Source: Parietaria judaica
Lineage: Eukaryota; Streptophyta; Magnoliopsida; Rosales; Urticaceae
Direction: 5' to 3'
Assembly (NCBI GenBank): GCA_954871525.1
Contig: OX940863.1
Location: 39,790,501 to 39,854,500, forward strand
Length of the DNA stretch: 64,000 nucleotides
Translations under genes and position numbers: made by a program
Shown: positions 1-10,981 of the stretch, piece after piece
How the letters are laid out: every line of letters starts with the position of its first letter
Numbering within the stretch: the first letter of the stretch is position 1
The notes under the pieces: generated by a model
The model's input: only the letters and a program-made list of their open reading frames with translations
Told to the model about the DNA's origin: nothing
Database searches by the model: none

Positions 1-1310
1 TTCCTACTCTTGCGTTGGTGTCACCGGTGATTCCGTTGATGTTCATGCTCCTGCGTTAACATCTTGCCGACGAGGCGTTTATACGTCGCGTAGTCGGGAG
101 ATTCTTCTGGTTCGGCACTGGTCGTCTTCCTTGCATGGTCCAGGTTCTTCTCGTATCGTCGTAGGAAGGCGAACATCTCTCTCAGACCGATAACGATCGC
201 TGGATTTCTTGCGTCTCCTTCTGCGCTTCTTGTGCTGGCGAGGTGAAGATTGTTGACTCCTTTGCTGATGGCGGCGACTGTTGCTGAGGCTGTACTTCGT
301 CGTACTCCTTTCGTGTAACAAGCCCGTGACTCAGTTTGACTTCCTCGCATGACTCCGATTCCACTTGGTATCAAGAACTTGACGAGTAGTGATAGATGAA
401 TGTCACAGCTTGAAGCTAGTTGAGCGTGGGCCTCTCGATGATGACGTTGTATGACGAAGGCATGTCGACGATGGGATAGCTCACCATTCGAGTCATTCTA
501 GGTCCGTCTTTGGCCCTGAAGGTCATCGGTAGTTCGATGGAGCCTTCTGTCGTCACGCGTTCTCCTGTAAAACCAAATAATGGCGTGCAAATTGGGCTGG
601 CAATGATTCAGTCCAAGTTCATCTTGTCGAAGGTCGCCTTGAAGATTACGTCGGCTGAGCTTCCGTTGTCCATGAGTATCCTCCTTACCATGTTGTTGGC
701 GATCAACGCTTCGACGACAATAGCGTCGTTGTGCGGGTGGTGGATGGTGAGAGCTTCGTCTTCGATAATGGTGATAGCTTTGCCAGTGCGGATTGGAGGT
801 GTTGTGCCCATCAGGTTAACCTCATTTGGCGACCATCCTATCTCTGTTGCGCGTGCGTAGGCTCGTCTTCTTTGGCCTGAGTATCCAATTTGTTGTCCTC
901 CTAAAATTGTTGATACGACGTTCAGCGGGGTTGCGGCAATGGCTTTTCCTCGGTCGTCGCCTTGAGGTATCGGTTGTGTCATCGTCAAGAGTTGGGGCTG
1001 CATGGCGCTCGTTTCTGCGTGATTTGCCACAAGCTTCTTGACGAACTCCTTAAGATGTCATTTCCTGATTGGGTCTTCAATTTGGTTCCTCAAATGGTAA
1101 CACTACGACGTCATGTGACCATAGTCACGATGGAATTGGCAGTACCGAGTCTTGTCCTTTGCTTGCTTCAGCAGCGGGCAAGGTTCCTTGAACTTGTCGC
1201 CGTGCATGGCGAAGATTTCATCTGGAGTGGTCGTTAGCGGAGTGTAGTTCCTTCTGTCGACGCGGAATGTACCCTTCGTCATCTGACCTCCTTGCGGCTT
1301 CACCATCTAG
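1..1310 (-). pseudogene. Ty3/Gypsy gag C-terminus and protease, decayed, cut by window edge
   Basis: Read on the minus strand from about 1306 down to 1. The first part (1306-1103) carries a Gag C-terminal region ending in the typical CQFHRDYGH block of plant Ty3/Gypsy elements. In-frame TAG and TGA codons follow. The second part (1030-608) has the GGQQIGYSGQRRR linker and a retroviral-type aspartic protease with LMDNGSSADV. The canonical family motif has DSG, so here the active-site Ser is Asn (DNG). The next stretch contains a YNVIIERPTLN block, normally just after protease, and again has stops. The element therefore cannot make Gag-Pol. Lineage is probably Tat/Athila-like, judged from linker wording only. 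RT and integrase would lie left of the window. Confidence 0.82.
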
Positions 1311-2660
1311 TATTTGTTGTCGCCGGTACAACTCTTTTTTCCTCTTAGTGTAGGATCGTTTTACAACTCCGTTCATAAAAATTTGAACGTATAAATTACG
1401 GCGGAATATAAAAAATTATCAAAGTTTACGTAAAAATGATTTTTCACGTAAGAACTTAACCGCATGTATATTAAAATGTTCATGCATGCTATTTTTTCGT
1501 TTAAAAATTATTCTATGACATTCATGATCACAATCATAAATACTGATATACATGTATATATACATATAATCATATTATCATTATATATACTTATATGTAT
1601 ACACGAAACGAATGTTACCTCTCGTAGCGTAATTGGAGATCGCGTGCGTCTTCTTCGAAGATTCAGATCAAACAACCGCGAGAAGAGTCACCATTAAGAT
1701 CGTAGAACTTTATAGAATATCGAGAGTGGCCTCGTATTGAACTATAGAGCAAGAAATCGAATTTCCTTGTCTACAACAATGGTGGCCGAATTCTAGAGAG
1801 AAAAAGTGAGAGAAAATCTTCTTAGCTTTTGTGAAATGATCTAGTATTTATAGACATTCACCAAACTTAAACACGTGTCAATTTCCCATGCATTCAAGAC
1901 ACTATTTTGAATTCTTCCATGCTTAATTCAAGGTAATTTGAATTTAACTAAGTCAAAGTGTCTAAGATGATGACACATCATAATATACACTTTATTGACT
2001 CGAGGAGATGATGACACGTCATCGATCCGTCCCATTTATTCTCATCCAATGACAATTAAGCAGTTTAATTAATTAATTATCTCTTTATTAATTCAAATTC
2101 AAATGTGAGTGAAAATAGAATAAGACATGCTTCTTATTTTCTCTCCACCATATAATTCGAATTTTAATACAAATAAGTTAATCAAATAATTATTTTTTTC
2201 TTCCAATAAGAAGCATGTATTAATTTAATTAATCCTAGGTGTATTTATCCAATAAATTTGCCAGCTATATGTACATGCATACATTTAATGTGCCCAATAA
2301 GTCATTACTTATTTTTATGCCCTATTATAACATTTATCAATTTGTCACATGTACATGTTAGTAACTAGGTTACATAAAATGTTACATTTAATTCAGTTGA
2401 TCGTTATCAATTAAATTAACTGACCATTTTAGTTCGGATTAATATTCTAAATCAATATTTAGAACTAAGAGATTAATTCACTTGGAACTAATATTAGAAA
2501 TCAAATAAGTTGTTACTTAACATGAAATATGTTTCCAAAACATTATTTTATATTTCTAATTTATTCTTGTTCAATCATAATTCCTCTATTATTTAACGCT
2601 AAACCTCATGGACCCACACGATGGAAGCTTTAGATAAAAGACATAGCATCAAATTCATTA
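1311..2660 (-). repeat. LTR-like promoter/leader region (minus), AT-rich
   Basis: No convincing ORF. On the minus strand there is a plant-type TATA box (TATAAATA, complement of 1845-1852), followed by a pyrimidine- and CT-rich leader typical of copia LTRs. The right part (about 1860-2600) is AT-rich and U3-like. I could not find both ends or a target duplication, so this is an inferred LTR remnant. It lies upstream of the minus-strand Gypsy gag, but nothing shows they belong to one element. Confidence 0.4.
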
Positions 2661-2667
2661 ATTTGGC

Positions 2668-2948
2668 CATCTTTAATCTCGTCGGGAGGCTCGTCGGGGG
2701 AGCTCGTCGGGAGGCTTGTAGGGGAGCTCGTCGGGAGGCTCGTCAGGAGGTGCCTTTTCGATCAAGGGCTTTGTCTTCTTAGTCTTTTTGGCTCCGGGCC
2801 TCGCCAAATGCTTTGGGTCTTGGGCCTTTGGTCTTTGACTTCGTCGGTGGGCTTTTACTTTCACTAATGGGCATTGACTTTCACTGATGGGCTTTGACTT
2901 TTGTCAATGGGGTCCAATTTTTATATGTCTAAAAAAATGCACATACCA
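2668..2948 (-). repeat. Truncated LTR of the TGTTATG...TTAACA solo-LTR family
   Basis: Closely similar to about 22840-23232 in this window: the same GGCTCCGGGCCTCGCC block, the same GGGCTTTGACTTT repeats and the same end (AATGCACATA). In transcriptional orientation (minus) this is the first ~280 bp of the LTR; the rest is missing. A short repeated GAGCTCGTCGGGAGGCT motif occurs at its left edge. Confidence 0.7.
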
Positions 2949-3562
2949 ATTGCAATCTTCTAAAAGACCTAATATCGATTACGCAATGTTAGCCCCTGTG
3001 TGCCTACCGTGCATAGCTTGAAAACCTATGATTTATTTTTGCAATTTCCATTCATTGTCTACCAAAAGCACAACTACGGAGATATAAATCACAACTAGCA
3101 TTACTTTTCTAACAATCCGACGTTAACAAAATTTGATAACCTAAGCTATTTAATTGTTTCATTAACACCTCTCTTTGTTCTTTATAAAATTCAATTATAT
3201 CTGCTCTAGTGCAATATCGTGAAACTAGCCTATAATTTATGGGGACTATCCTAACCATCATTTTAGTAAATGTGTGCCTTGGCTGAGGTGTGTCTGGTAA
3301 GATCTTTGTGTCGTTAGTTAATTAATTATCAGTGTGATTGAGTGTGATTCTTCAATTCCAAAAATTCGAAAATAATGAATCATATGACAATGTATATGGT
3401 CGTGAAGATCGGCAATAATAAGGCCAGGTACAGTAAACATGGGACTTTGCTTACGTGTCTATTTACTTTATGACAACATCTTTTTATCGATATGCTCATT
3501 TATTAAGTTAATACACTATAATAATAAACAACATTTACAAATCAAAAGTTATAAAATCGTTA

Positions 3563-4561
3563 GGCCCGTTTGGCATTGCTTATTATTAGGTGCTTTTGCT
3601 TTTTATAGAATTTTAAGTCAATATTTGTGTTTGGTAAGTTACAATAGAAGCACTTCAGTAAAACGTTTAGCTTTTCTATAGGCAAAATTTAAAAGCAGAT
3701 AATAGATGCTTTTGCTAGAATCTACTTTTGCTTTTCTTCTTCTCTATCCTCAAAAATACTTTTTTTGGTGGTAAAAGTACCAAAAATACATTTTACTATT
3801 GCGGTTAAGAGTCTTATTCTTTTTAAGTGGGAAAAGTATCATTTTTTTATGTCCATATTTTTTAATTATTGTGGTTAAAGTACCAATTCTTTTTGGATAG
3901 TAAAGATACCAATTTTTTACATCCATTTTTTTTAAATTATTTTAGTTGAAGTACCAATTCTTATTGGGTGGTAAAAGTACCAAAAATATTTTACCATTGC
4001 GGTTAAAGTACCAATTTTTTTAAGTGGTTAAAGTACATTTTTCGTTCACATTCTTAAATCATTATAGTTAAAGTACCAAATCTTTTTGGAAGGTAAACGT
4101 ATATAAAAAAACAAATACATATAATTATTGCAGTTAAAGCATTAGTTCTCTTTAGTTGGTAAAAGTACTAATTTTTTACCGTGACCGGAAGAAACGTAGA
4201 TGTAAAAAATTGGTATTTTCACCATAATTATTGTCAATTAAAAGCATAAAAGACATAACAAACTAAGCAATGTTTTTTATATTTATTTATTGAGTAATTA
4301 TATTATTTATATTATTTTTTAACTTTTTATATTAATATTGAGATTTAATTAACATTATTTATGTCTATTTTATTATTTTGTTACATTTAGAAGCTAATTA
4401 AGTAAAATTAGTTGCCAAACAGTAAACTTGAACTTTTGAAAAAACCAATTGTTTTTTGTTTTTATTAACCAAACAGTGCATTACTTTCTCTGACAACACT
4501 TTTTCTGACAGTAAATTTTAAAAGCAATTCTGAAGACAGCACAGCAATGCCAAACTGGGCC
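3563..4561. mobile_element. PIF/Harbinger-type MITE with TTA target duplication
   Basis: Terminal inverted repeats: GGCCCGTTTGGCATTGCT at the left, and the complement of GGCCCAGTTTGGCATTGCT at the right end (4543-4561). Both ends are flanked by TTA (3560-3562 and 4562-4564), the target preference of PIF/Harbinger (Tourist-like) MITEs. No transposase ORF. The interior (about 3740-4190) is a degenerate tandem array of roughly 85-90-bp units built on AAAGTACCAATTCTTTTTGG. The size, about 1 kb, is large for a MITE and mostly due to that array. Confidence 0.8.
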
Positions 4562-5194
4562 TTAATAATTCAGAATCAATTAAAATAAATAAATATGTCA
4601 CAAGCGGCTCATCTTACATATAACATTTAATCATTTATAAGCTTACTCGGTCGTTTATATGCCTAGCAATATTATGATTCTTCACGTGGATTACGACATG
4701 CAATCCTTAAATGCTAATAATTTTTTTTATCTTAATTAATTAATTTATTTGTTTTTCATAAGGATAAGGATGAAGATCATACGTTGAGAACTGTGCTTGA
4801 AGATTATAAGTAGTACTTCCTCGTTGTGTTTCCTTAGAATCGCTGCAAAAGTATTAAACTTTTAACTATGAAGCGATATGAGTATAAAGTAAGAAATAAC
4901 AGTAAAAAGTATTTAAAGTCAACAATGTGACGATACATTTTTTCTAGACTGTTCAATTTTTTGGCACATTGGTATAAATCATACCTAAAACACACACTTA
5001 TGTGCTCATCCAACTATTTAGCATCTTCTCTTATTTGAATTTAAAAAAACAAATGAAAGGAAAAATGTGTCGACTCACATTTAATTAACTTTGGATACTT
5101 TTATCGCCGTTTCTACTTTATACCTCTGCCGCCTCAGTTGGTTAAAGCTTAAGTTCTTCCGCGATTATCCATCTTTTTTATGTTATAAACGTTA
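4562..5194. other. AT-rich intergenic DNA, no gene seen
   Basis: No ORF or element ends. A tRNA box-A-like stretch near 5130-5150 lacks a matching box B, so no SINE or tRNA is called. Confidence 0.6.
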
Positions 5195-5431
5195 TGTTAT
5201 GTATATTTTCTATAGATGATGATAATGAGAAACAAATTAAAGAAAAAAAAAATAGCATATAGAATTTTGATACATATCGTTGTGTTCTTGAATTTGACGA
5301 GCATATAGTCTTGTCGGTTTGATCTGAAACTTGTTTGATATCCGAGACGCGTTGAACGTTCTCCTTAAAGCTTGATTCGCCTCCTCTACGTGCTTGAGGT
5401 TCGTTAGGCGATTAACTTCCCAGGATATAAC
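5195..5431 (-). repeat. 3' part of a family-B LTR (minus), left piece of a split copy
   Basis: Reverse complement of the end of the LTR at 16496-17230. The shared string includes GTTATATCCTGGGAAG, CCTCAAGCACGTAGAGGAGG and the ATAGAA...ACA end. The companion 5' part is at 7168-7540. Together they are one family-B LTR interrupted by other LTR material at 5432-7167, with about 150 bp of family-B sequence missing at the junction. Confidence 0.75.
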
Positions 5432-5688
5432 TGTTGGAAATCACGTCTCGGATTCCATGAAAATTATCACGAATTATACCTCCGAACCGTCCGGGTAACA
5501 TTTAAAAATTAATTTAAAGCGGAATAACTTGTTATCCGTGCAACAGTCCGGATATCGGATAATAACCATTTAACAAGATCTGATAAATATTATGTAATTT
5601 AATATTCCTAAATCATTATTAATAATCTAGTCATAATAGGAAATAAATAGAAAGTAGTAAATGGTTGCATTTATTAACCCAATGCATA
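5432..5688 (-). repeat. Fragment of the 3' end of the family-A copia LTR (minus)
   Basis: Reverse complement of the last ~260 bp of the LTRs of the copia element at 35259-45998. It starts with TGTTGGAAATCACGTCTCGG, the complement of that LTR's end, and stops abruptly in AACCCAATGCATAAG. The rest of the 2.75-kb LTR is absent and the 171-bp tandem array begins directly. Confidence 0.85.
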
Positions 5689-6165
5689 AGGGTGCGGAAT
5701 ATGCTACGGGTGCGGAATCGATTCATGAATCGGAAGATGCTACGGGTGCGGAATCGATTCATAAATTTATCGCACTGGAACGAAAGAAACCACACCCGCG
5801 TGGAAGAATCCACACCCACAAACGTCAAAAAAGGGAGATAATAATTAAATGGAAAAACTATTTAATTAATAGAACTCACCCCGGGTGTCCGTTTCCCAAA
5901 CCGGAATATGTTGTAGGTGCGAAATTTATTCACGAATTTATCGCACTAGAACGGAAGAAACCGCACCCGCATGGAAGAACCCGGACCCGTAAACGTCAAA
6001 AAAGAGAGATAATAATTAAATGGAAAAACCATTAAATTAATAGAACTCACCCCGGGTGTCCGTTTCTGGAACCGGAAGATGCTGCGGGTGCGAAATTGAT
6101 TAACAAATTTCTCGCACCGAAACAGAAGAAACCGCACCCGCGAGGAAGAATCCGCACTGGCTAAC
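5689..6165. repeat. Tandem repeat, 171-bp period, about 2.7 copies
   Basis: Recognisable anchor CGCACTGGAACG / CGCACTAGAACG / CGCACCGAAACAG at 5771, 5942 and 6113, exactly 171 bp apart twice. Each unit also carries GGTGCGGAA, AAACCGCACCCGC, AAACGTCAAAAA and ACTCACCCCGGGTGTCCG. A long open frame across it (5661-6035) is a by-product of the repeat, not a gene. Confidence 0.9.
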
Positions 6166-7167
6166 CCAAAAAGGGCAAAAAATAAATATCTTTAAATCCT
6201 CAGGGGCTTAAACAAGAAATTTATAGTTGCCTCGAGGTCCCTGGACCATCCTATAAATATGAGCTTCATTTCAATCAAACAGTAACTCCGATTCAAACGC
6301 TCTATATCGCAATAAACACCATTTTCTCTCTTTTATATATATTTCGGTATAAATATCCGACTAAGGTCAGAGCGGAGGAACTAGCTAGAGCGGAAGCGCC
6401 GGAGGAATCCCCGGCTCATTGGAGGAATCATCGACTCCCCAAAGAAAGGTCCGAGCACTGTTCGACTCCCGTCCTCGCCCTCGGCTCCCCGGCTCACCGC
6501 AGGAATTTACTCCCTTGACGATGGACCAAGTGGCGTCCGACTCTTGTCTCCGCCATCAGCCCCCCTACTCACTAAAGGAATCGCCGACTCCTCAGAGGAA
6601 GGTGTGAGCACCGTTCGGCTCCTTACTCCGCCCCCGGCTCTCGGAGGAATTGCCGACTCCTCAGAGGAAGGTCTCAGCACCGTCCGACTCCTGTCTCGGC
6701 CCCGGGCTCAGCGGAGGAATCGTCGACTCCCTAAAGGAATGTCTGAGCACCGTCCGACTCCCTTCTCGACCATCGGCCCCTGGCTTGTCCAGGAAAGCCC
6801 AGGTATGCACCCCCTAACTCCCAAATTGAACTACGTGATGACTTGATCCCACTTGGCTACAAGTGGGTACGTAGGCAACCTCGCTATATGTGACGAGGTG
6901 CACCATCATATACCATCACCCCTAGCTCTCCCAATCATCAAATACTCTAGCACAGATCGCCGACCTATATCCCGGACCCCACGGTTTGTGGTAACGGGTT
7001 AGAGGACCCAGTTCCGGTCCGACAGTTAACGGAGGGTCCGATCCGCTAGACACTACAAGATTAGTGAGTCAAACATCTAGCCTAGGAAAGTCAACAAACG
7101 GCAATGAGCCCGGCCCAATATCCAGCTTTGGGCCCTATAGTGTTTGATCCATTTTTCGACATCAACA
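6166..7167 (+). repeat. Solo-LTR-family copy in plus orientation, 5' end lost
   Basis: Ends at 7167 with CATTTTTCGACATCAACA, and carries the family's GAGCCCGGCCCAAT block just before it. A TATA box (CTATAAATATGAGC, about 6250) points right. All other copies of this family in the window point left. After the TATA there is a degenerate array of about 75-bp units (6400-6790) built on GAATCGCCGACTCCTCAG. Its expected TGTTATG start is absent; the left edge runs into the 171-bp array and the copia LTR fragment. Confidence 0.68.
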
Positions 7168-7540
7168 GGAAGCATCAAAAACTGAATTTGCAGAGTGAAA
7201 AACCGAGAAGCAGATTCGTATCTAGAGATTTTTTCGAAAAGTGGTTTTGCAAGTGGTGTGTCGAAAGGGTCGAGGTTACCTCAATTTATAGATGCGGGAG
7301 GGAGACAAGAATTAATATTCAATTAATTCTATAACGGCTAATAATAAATCGCAATTAATCTGAAACGTAATAAATTGAATTCAATATTTATAACGGTCAT
7401 CATCAATATGACCATTTTACGTAACGTTCAAACGTCGAAATAAATCCTGGTAATTGGATTGAGTGTTCGTCTCAAGTGTTCGACGTTTAGAATCACTCGA
7501 CGCTATTTCAATTTTAATTTAAGTGCAAAATTTTCCAACA
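7168..7540 (-). repeat. 5' part of a family-B LTR (minus), right piece of a split copy
   Basis: Reverse complement of the first ~370 bp of the family-B LTR: it ends TTTTCCAACA (complement of TGTTGGAAA) and contains the shared block TGAATTCAATATT and the TATA region. See 5195-5431 for the other half. Confidence 0.8.
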
Positions 7541-8374
7541 CGTTACTGTAATTACAATAAATATGTAAGAAGTTTTAATAAATTGGAGCAATTATGTTAG
7601 GTAAATATCATTTTCATCATCACCCCACTGCGGGCCATAGCCTTTTGCGGCTTGGAGGTGTTTCTCTACGACTGTTTGTATCCATCACAATGCCAAGCGA
7701 AAGTTCAATTTTTTTAACTGTTATCGACGAGGGATGCTTGCGTCGCCGGAAGCTTCTCCCTTCTAAGTTATTGTGTGGCCACGCACGGCAACAAGCTGCA
7801 GGTTGCGTCGAGAATTCGTGGAAGGTACGTTTCGGGCTACGGCGGAGGCTGGCCCCACAGCTAAACACTTTCAGTCACGAATTAAGTTCTTATTATTTGT
7901 CTTCCTAACTAATAACTAGTACACAATATAGGCCGGCCCTTAGATATTGAGATTTTCTATGTTAAAAACCACTATTAGGCCCTATTTAATTATTTTTTAG
8001 GCTTATTTAAAAAAGTCACATTCATTCATGTGTGATCCAGGACTAGTTTTTTTATCACACAAACGATTATTATGTTCCAATATAGGGCACTCTATAAAGT
8101 GTACTAAATTTTCGAAGCACGAGGCAAGTGTCTACAGTGCTTATAACGAGGATCGGCTCTCGTTGAAGCCAACACAAAAGTCGTTTTCATTCAATCCGTA
8201 TTTGGTTTTAGAAAAACATTAATGAATGAACTAATGCATTTATATCTTAATATTATATTTTATTATAATCATTTTTTTTTCTTGTTCTCTTATTTTGAAT
8301 TCTCTCTGAACCTTCCTCATGTGTAGGCTCGGAAATGGACCATTTTGACGTCTAATTACTCATCATACGTTTTG
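7541..8374. other. Intergenic; one unrecognised 104-codon frame
   Basis: A plus-strand frame at 7594-7908 has no recognisable domain and no splice or UTR support. The interval is otherwise AT-rich. I do not call a gene. Confidence 0.5.
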
Positions 8375-8700
8375 GACCTGTAGTTGCCGCCCATTCCCGA
8401 TCCTACAGATGATGAGTCGGACAAAGTGAAAGAGCATGCGAAGCGCAAGATGGACGAGTTATTGTGTTGTGGACACATTGCTTAATACTTTCTCCGACCG
8501 CCTCTACGAACTTTAAACTAAAATTCAATCCGCGTCGAAAATATGGAAGACACTCAAGTTCAAGTTCAAAGCGGAGGAGGAAGGTACAAAAAATTTATTT
8601 GTTTTGAAGTATTCTGATTTTAAAATGTGTGATGGCATTTTGATACTTTTACAAAAACGCAATTTGCAAGAGATTCTCAAAATATTGAGGATTGTGAAAA
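8375..8700 (+). pseudogene. Ty1/copia Gag fragment, frameshifted
   Basis: Conceptual translation with frame changes gives an acidic stretch (DPTDDESDKVKEHAKRKMDE), then a cysteine-rich helix region, SDRLYEL-like residues, an IQSASKIWKTL-like block and an LKYSDFKM-like block. This order is typical of the copia-type Gag family (UBN2/gag_2-like). Stops and shifts break it into short pieces. No protease, integrase or LTR adjoins it, so it is an isolated relic. Confidence 0.6.
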
Positions 8701-8984
8701 TATAGATTTTTTTTTTAAAGTCTACATAATTATTACGAAATTATTGTCATCGTGGATTTTCTTTTTATGAATATAAATATGGCTTTTATCATATTCTTAT
8801 GAATTTTCTACCTCAGAAATCAATTTTGTGATACAGCTCCACTTTTTTCTTTTTCTTAAATGAGTATAAAACTTTTCATCATCTGACAAAGAATTCTCGA
8901 CTCCAATGTCCTTACAATAAGACTATATACGGGAATACTCTATCTACTTGACGCATTAGGATTCCTTACCATTAAGTTAGATGA

Positions 8985-9260
8985 AAATTTAGGGGTGAAA
9001 GTTTTGCAACCGTTTTTCAGTTTTTTTCGGTTCCGGTACCGGTACTGGTCCTGGACTGATTTTTAATAAAATCTGAAAAATTTGGCTTAAAACTGGGAAC
9101 CGGTACTTCCCGATTCTCGGTTTTTTGAAGTGGGAACTAAAACCGCTATGTAAAAAAATATTTCTCGATTTTTTGTAACGGTTTCGGTTTAAACTACATG
9201 TCATTTTTACATTTTTAGTATGTTTTTTTTAGTGTAATATATATTTTTATTACACTAAAA
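8985..9260. repeat. Dispersed GGTACCGGTTCCGG-rich repeat, copy 1
   Basis: Shares with 51593-51860 the ordered blocks GGGAACCGGTACTTCCCG, TTCTCGGTTTTT, AAACTACATGTCATTTTTA and AGTAATATATATTTTTATT. No coding capacity. The element class is not recognised. Confidence 0.65.
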
Positions 9261-9321
9261 AATACTCAAGTCGCATAAAAGTACGCCCCCTGTATTTTCT
9301 ATTGTGTTTTCTATCTCTAAT

Positions 9322-10611
9322 CACTAGTACAAACACATGAATTTAACCACACTTAGAATTGTAGTAGAAAATTTCCGACTGCACTTTTTTATGTGTGGTT
9401 GAATCCTCCATCGTAGTAAGTTTAAGACCACGGCTAATTTTTTGTGGTGGGAAGTGGATTCAACTACAGAAAAAACCGTTGTTGGAAGCAAGCTCGCCAC
9501 GGTTAGCTTCATTCATGCTGTGGCGAGCTTGCTTCCAACCACGGTTTTTTCTGTAGTTGAAATTCCAAAATTCGGGAAAAATTTCCAAAATTTTTGGCCC
9601 CCCAAAAAATTTAAAATTTGAATAAAAAAACCACTCAAACACATTACAAATCACCATAACTCATCCACAAGATCAAACACACTATATTTTAGAACACATA
9701 TGCATACTCAAGAACATAATATGAACATCTACAACATCAAAATCAAATTAACATTAAAAACACTATATGAACATCAAAAACATCATATGAACCTCAAAGA
9801 GCATTATATGAACATCATAAACACGAAACATATCCAAAAACCAAAAAAATGGATAATTTTTATTTACCCGAACTGTAAATCGCCATTTTGAGGGCCTAAA
9901 CATTAAAACTCGGCTAAAATCCACTAAGAAATTTTTAAAATCCGACACATCGATTTTATTTCTACTAGACAAATGTGAGTTTGGTGAATTTAGGGTTTGA
10001 GGATGGAGAAGATATAAGATGAAGTAAAGGTGAATAAGAGAGGAAGAATAGAGGAGAATATAGGAAGAAGAGTAAAAAAAAAATGAGTCGAAAAAATGCG
10101 GTATATGTCACTTATATTCCCGAAACACGGAGGTTCACATGAAGGAAGAACAAAACGTTGTTAGAAAACGGTTTCAAATTTCAAATTTTTTTAAATCTCG
10201 CCATGGCATATATCAAGGCTTGTCGTGGCGAGACTAGCTTCAGTAACAATTTTTTTTTCTTAAATTATCGAAAGATAAAGCTTTAAACAATAGAAAAAAA
10301 AAATTCCGTCGTTGGAAAAGTAAGTGCCGCGGCATACATTATTCAACGGTGGTTTAGATTTTTCGTTGTGTAAGATATTCAAGCCGCTGCGAGAATAATG
10401 TTAGCCGCGGAGTGAATACATTCCAACGACGGAAAATCAGAACCGTTGTTCAAACGTGATTTTTTTTTTTTTTTTAAGTTCAGACCACGGATAATTTTAA
10501 CCGTGGTCTAAACTATGATTAGACCACGGTTTTTGTTCTTCCGTGATGTAAACTCTGTGGTGTAATCCCAAGTTTGCAGTAGTGATTATGAATCCCAAAT
10601 TTGTAGTAGTG
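9322..10611. mobile_element. Non-coding CACTA-type DNA transposon
   Basis: Ends CACTAGTACAAA (left) and TTTGTAGTAGTG (right, complement CACTACTACAAA), matching the CACTA superfamily terminus. The flanking trinucleotides are AAT and ATT, an imperfect 3-bp duplication. A second TTTGCAGTAGTG at 10573-10584 is an alternative right end. The subterminal regions repeat CCACGG/CCGTGG motifs (for example 9427, 9540, 10487-10530), as CACTA elements do. No TNP1/TNP2-like ORF, so non-autonomous. It ends about 370 bp upstream of the GDSL start codon. Confidence 0.65.
9461..9559. repeat. 40-bp inverted repeat with 19-nt loop (strong hairpin)
   Basis: Arms 9461-9500 and 9520-9559 pair at 39 of 40 positions, around a 19-nt loop. 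It lies inside the CACTA-type element. It could be a subterminal palindrome or a small-RNA source; the sequence alone does not decide. Confidence 0.85.
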
Positions 10612-10860
10612 ATTTATGTCACTCTCATTAATTTATAAAAACGTGTCAAAGTATTCTCATTAACCATGTTCATAATAAAACATGGTTAATTGTAAATGAG
10701 AAGCCATTGGCATGTCATGTAAATAAACCTAATGTATAAATAAATCTAAAAGAAAGTCTTATCTGAACATCACACCCAGTAAATACATTTGCATAAACTT
10801 TCTTATCTATTTTTCTAACATAAAAAATAAAAAATCAGTTTTTACATTCTCATCGTTTTT

Positions 10861-10925
10861 CGACTTATAAACCCAAACCCTTGGAAAGCCCCAATAAACT
10901 TACCACTTCAACTGCAATTTCCCGC

Positions 10926-10970
<45 letters not shown>

Positions 10971-10981
10971 AGAGAAAGACA
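10861..10981 (+). promoter_or_regulatory. GDSL gene proximal promoter and CT-repeat leader
   Basis: A TATA-like CTTATAAACC at about 10864, then a (CT)18 tract at 10931-10967 ending 14 bp before the ATG. Long CT/GA tracts in plant 5' leaders are known binding sites for BPC/GAGA-type factors; that role here is inference. Confidence 0.5.

Noticed and set aside
5125..5170. tRNA- or SINE-like box A
   Set aside because: No box B at the right distance and no cloverleaf.
5689..6165. Centromeric satellite on the basis of the 171-bp period
   Set aside because: Only 2.7 copies, embedded in LTR DNA; the period alone is not evidence.
7594..7908. 104-codon ORF as a gene
   Set aside because: No domain, an opposing ORF of similar size in the same place, and no splice or UTR signals.
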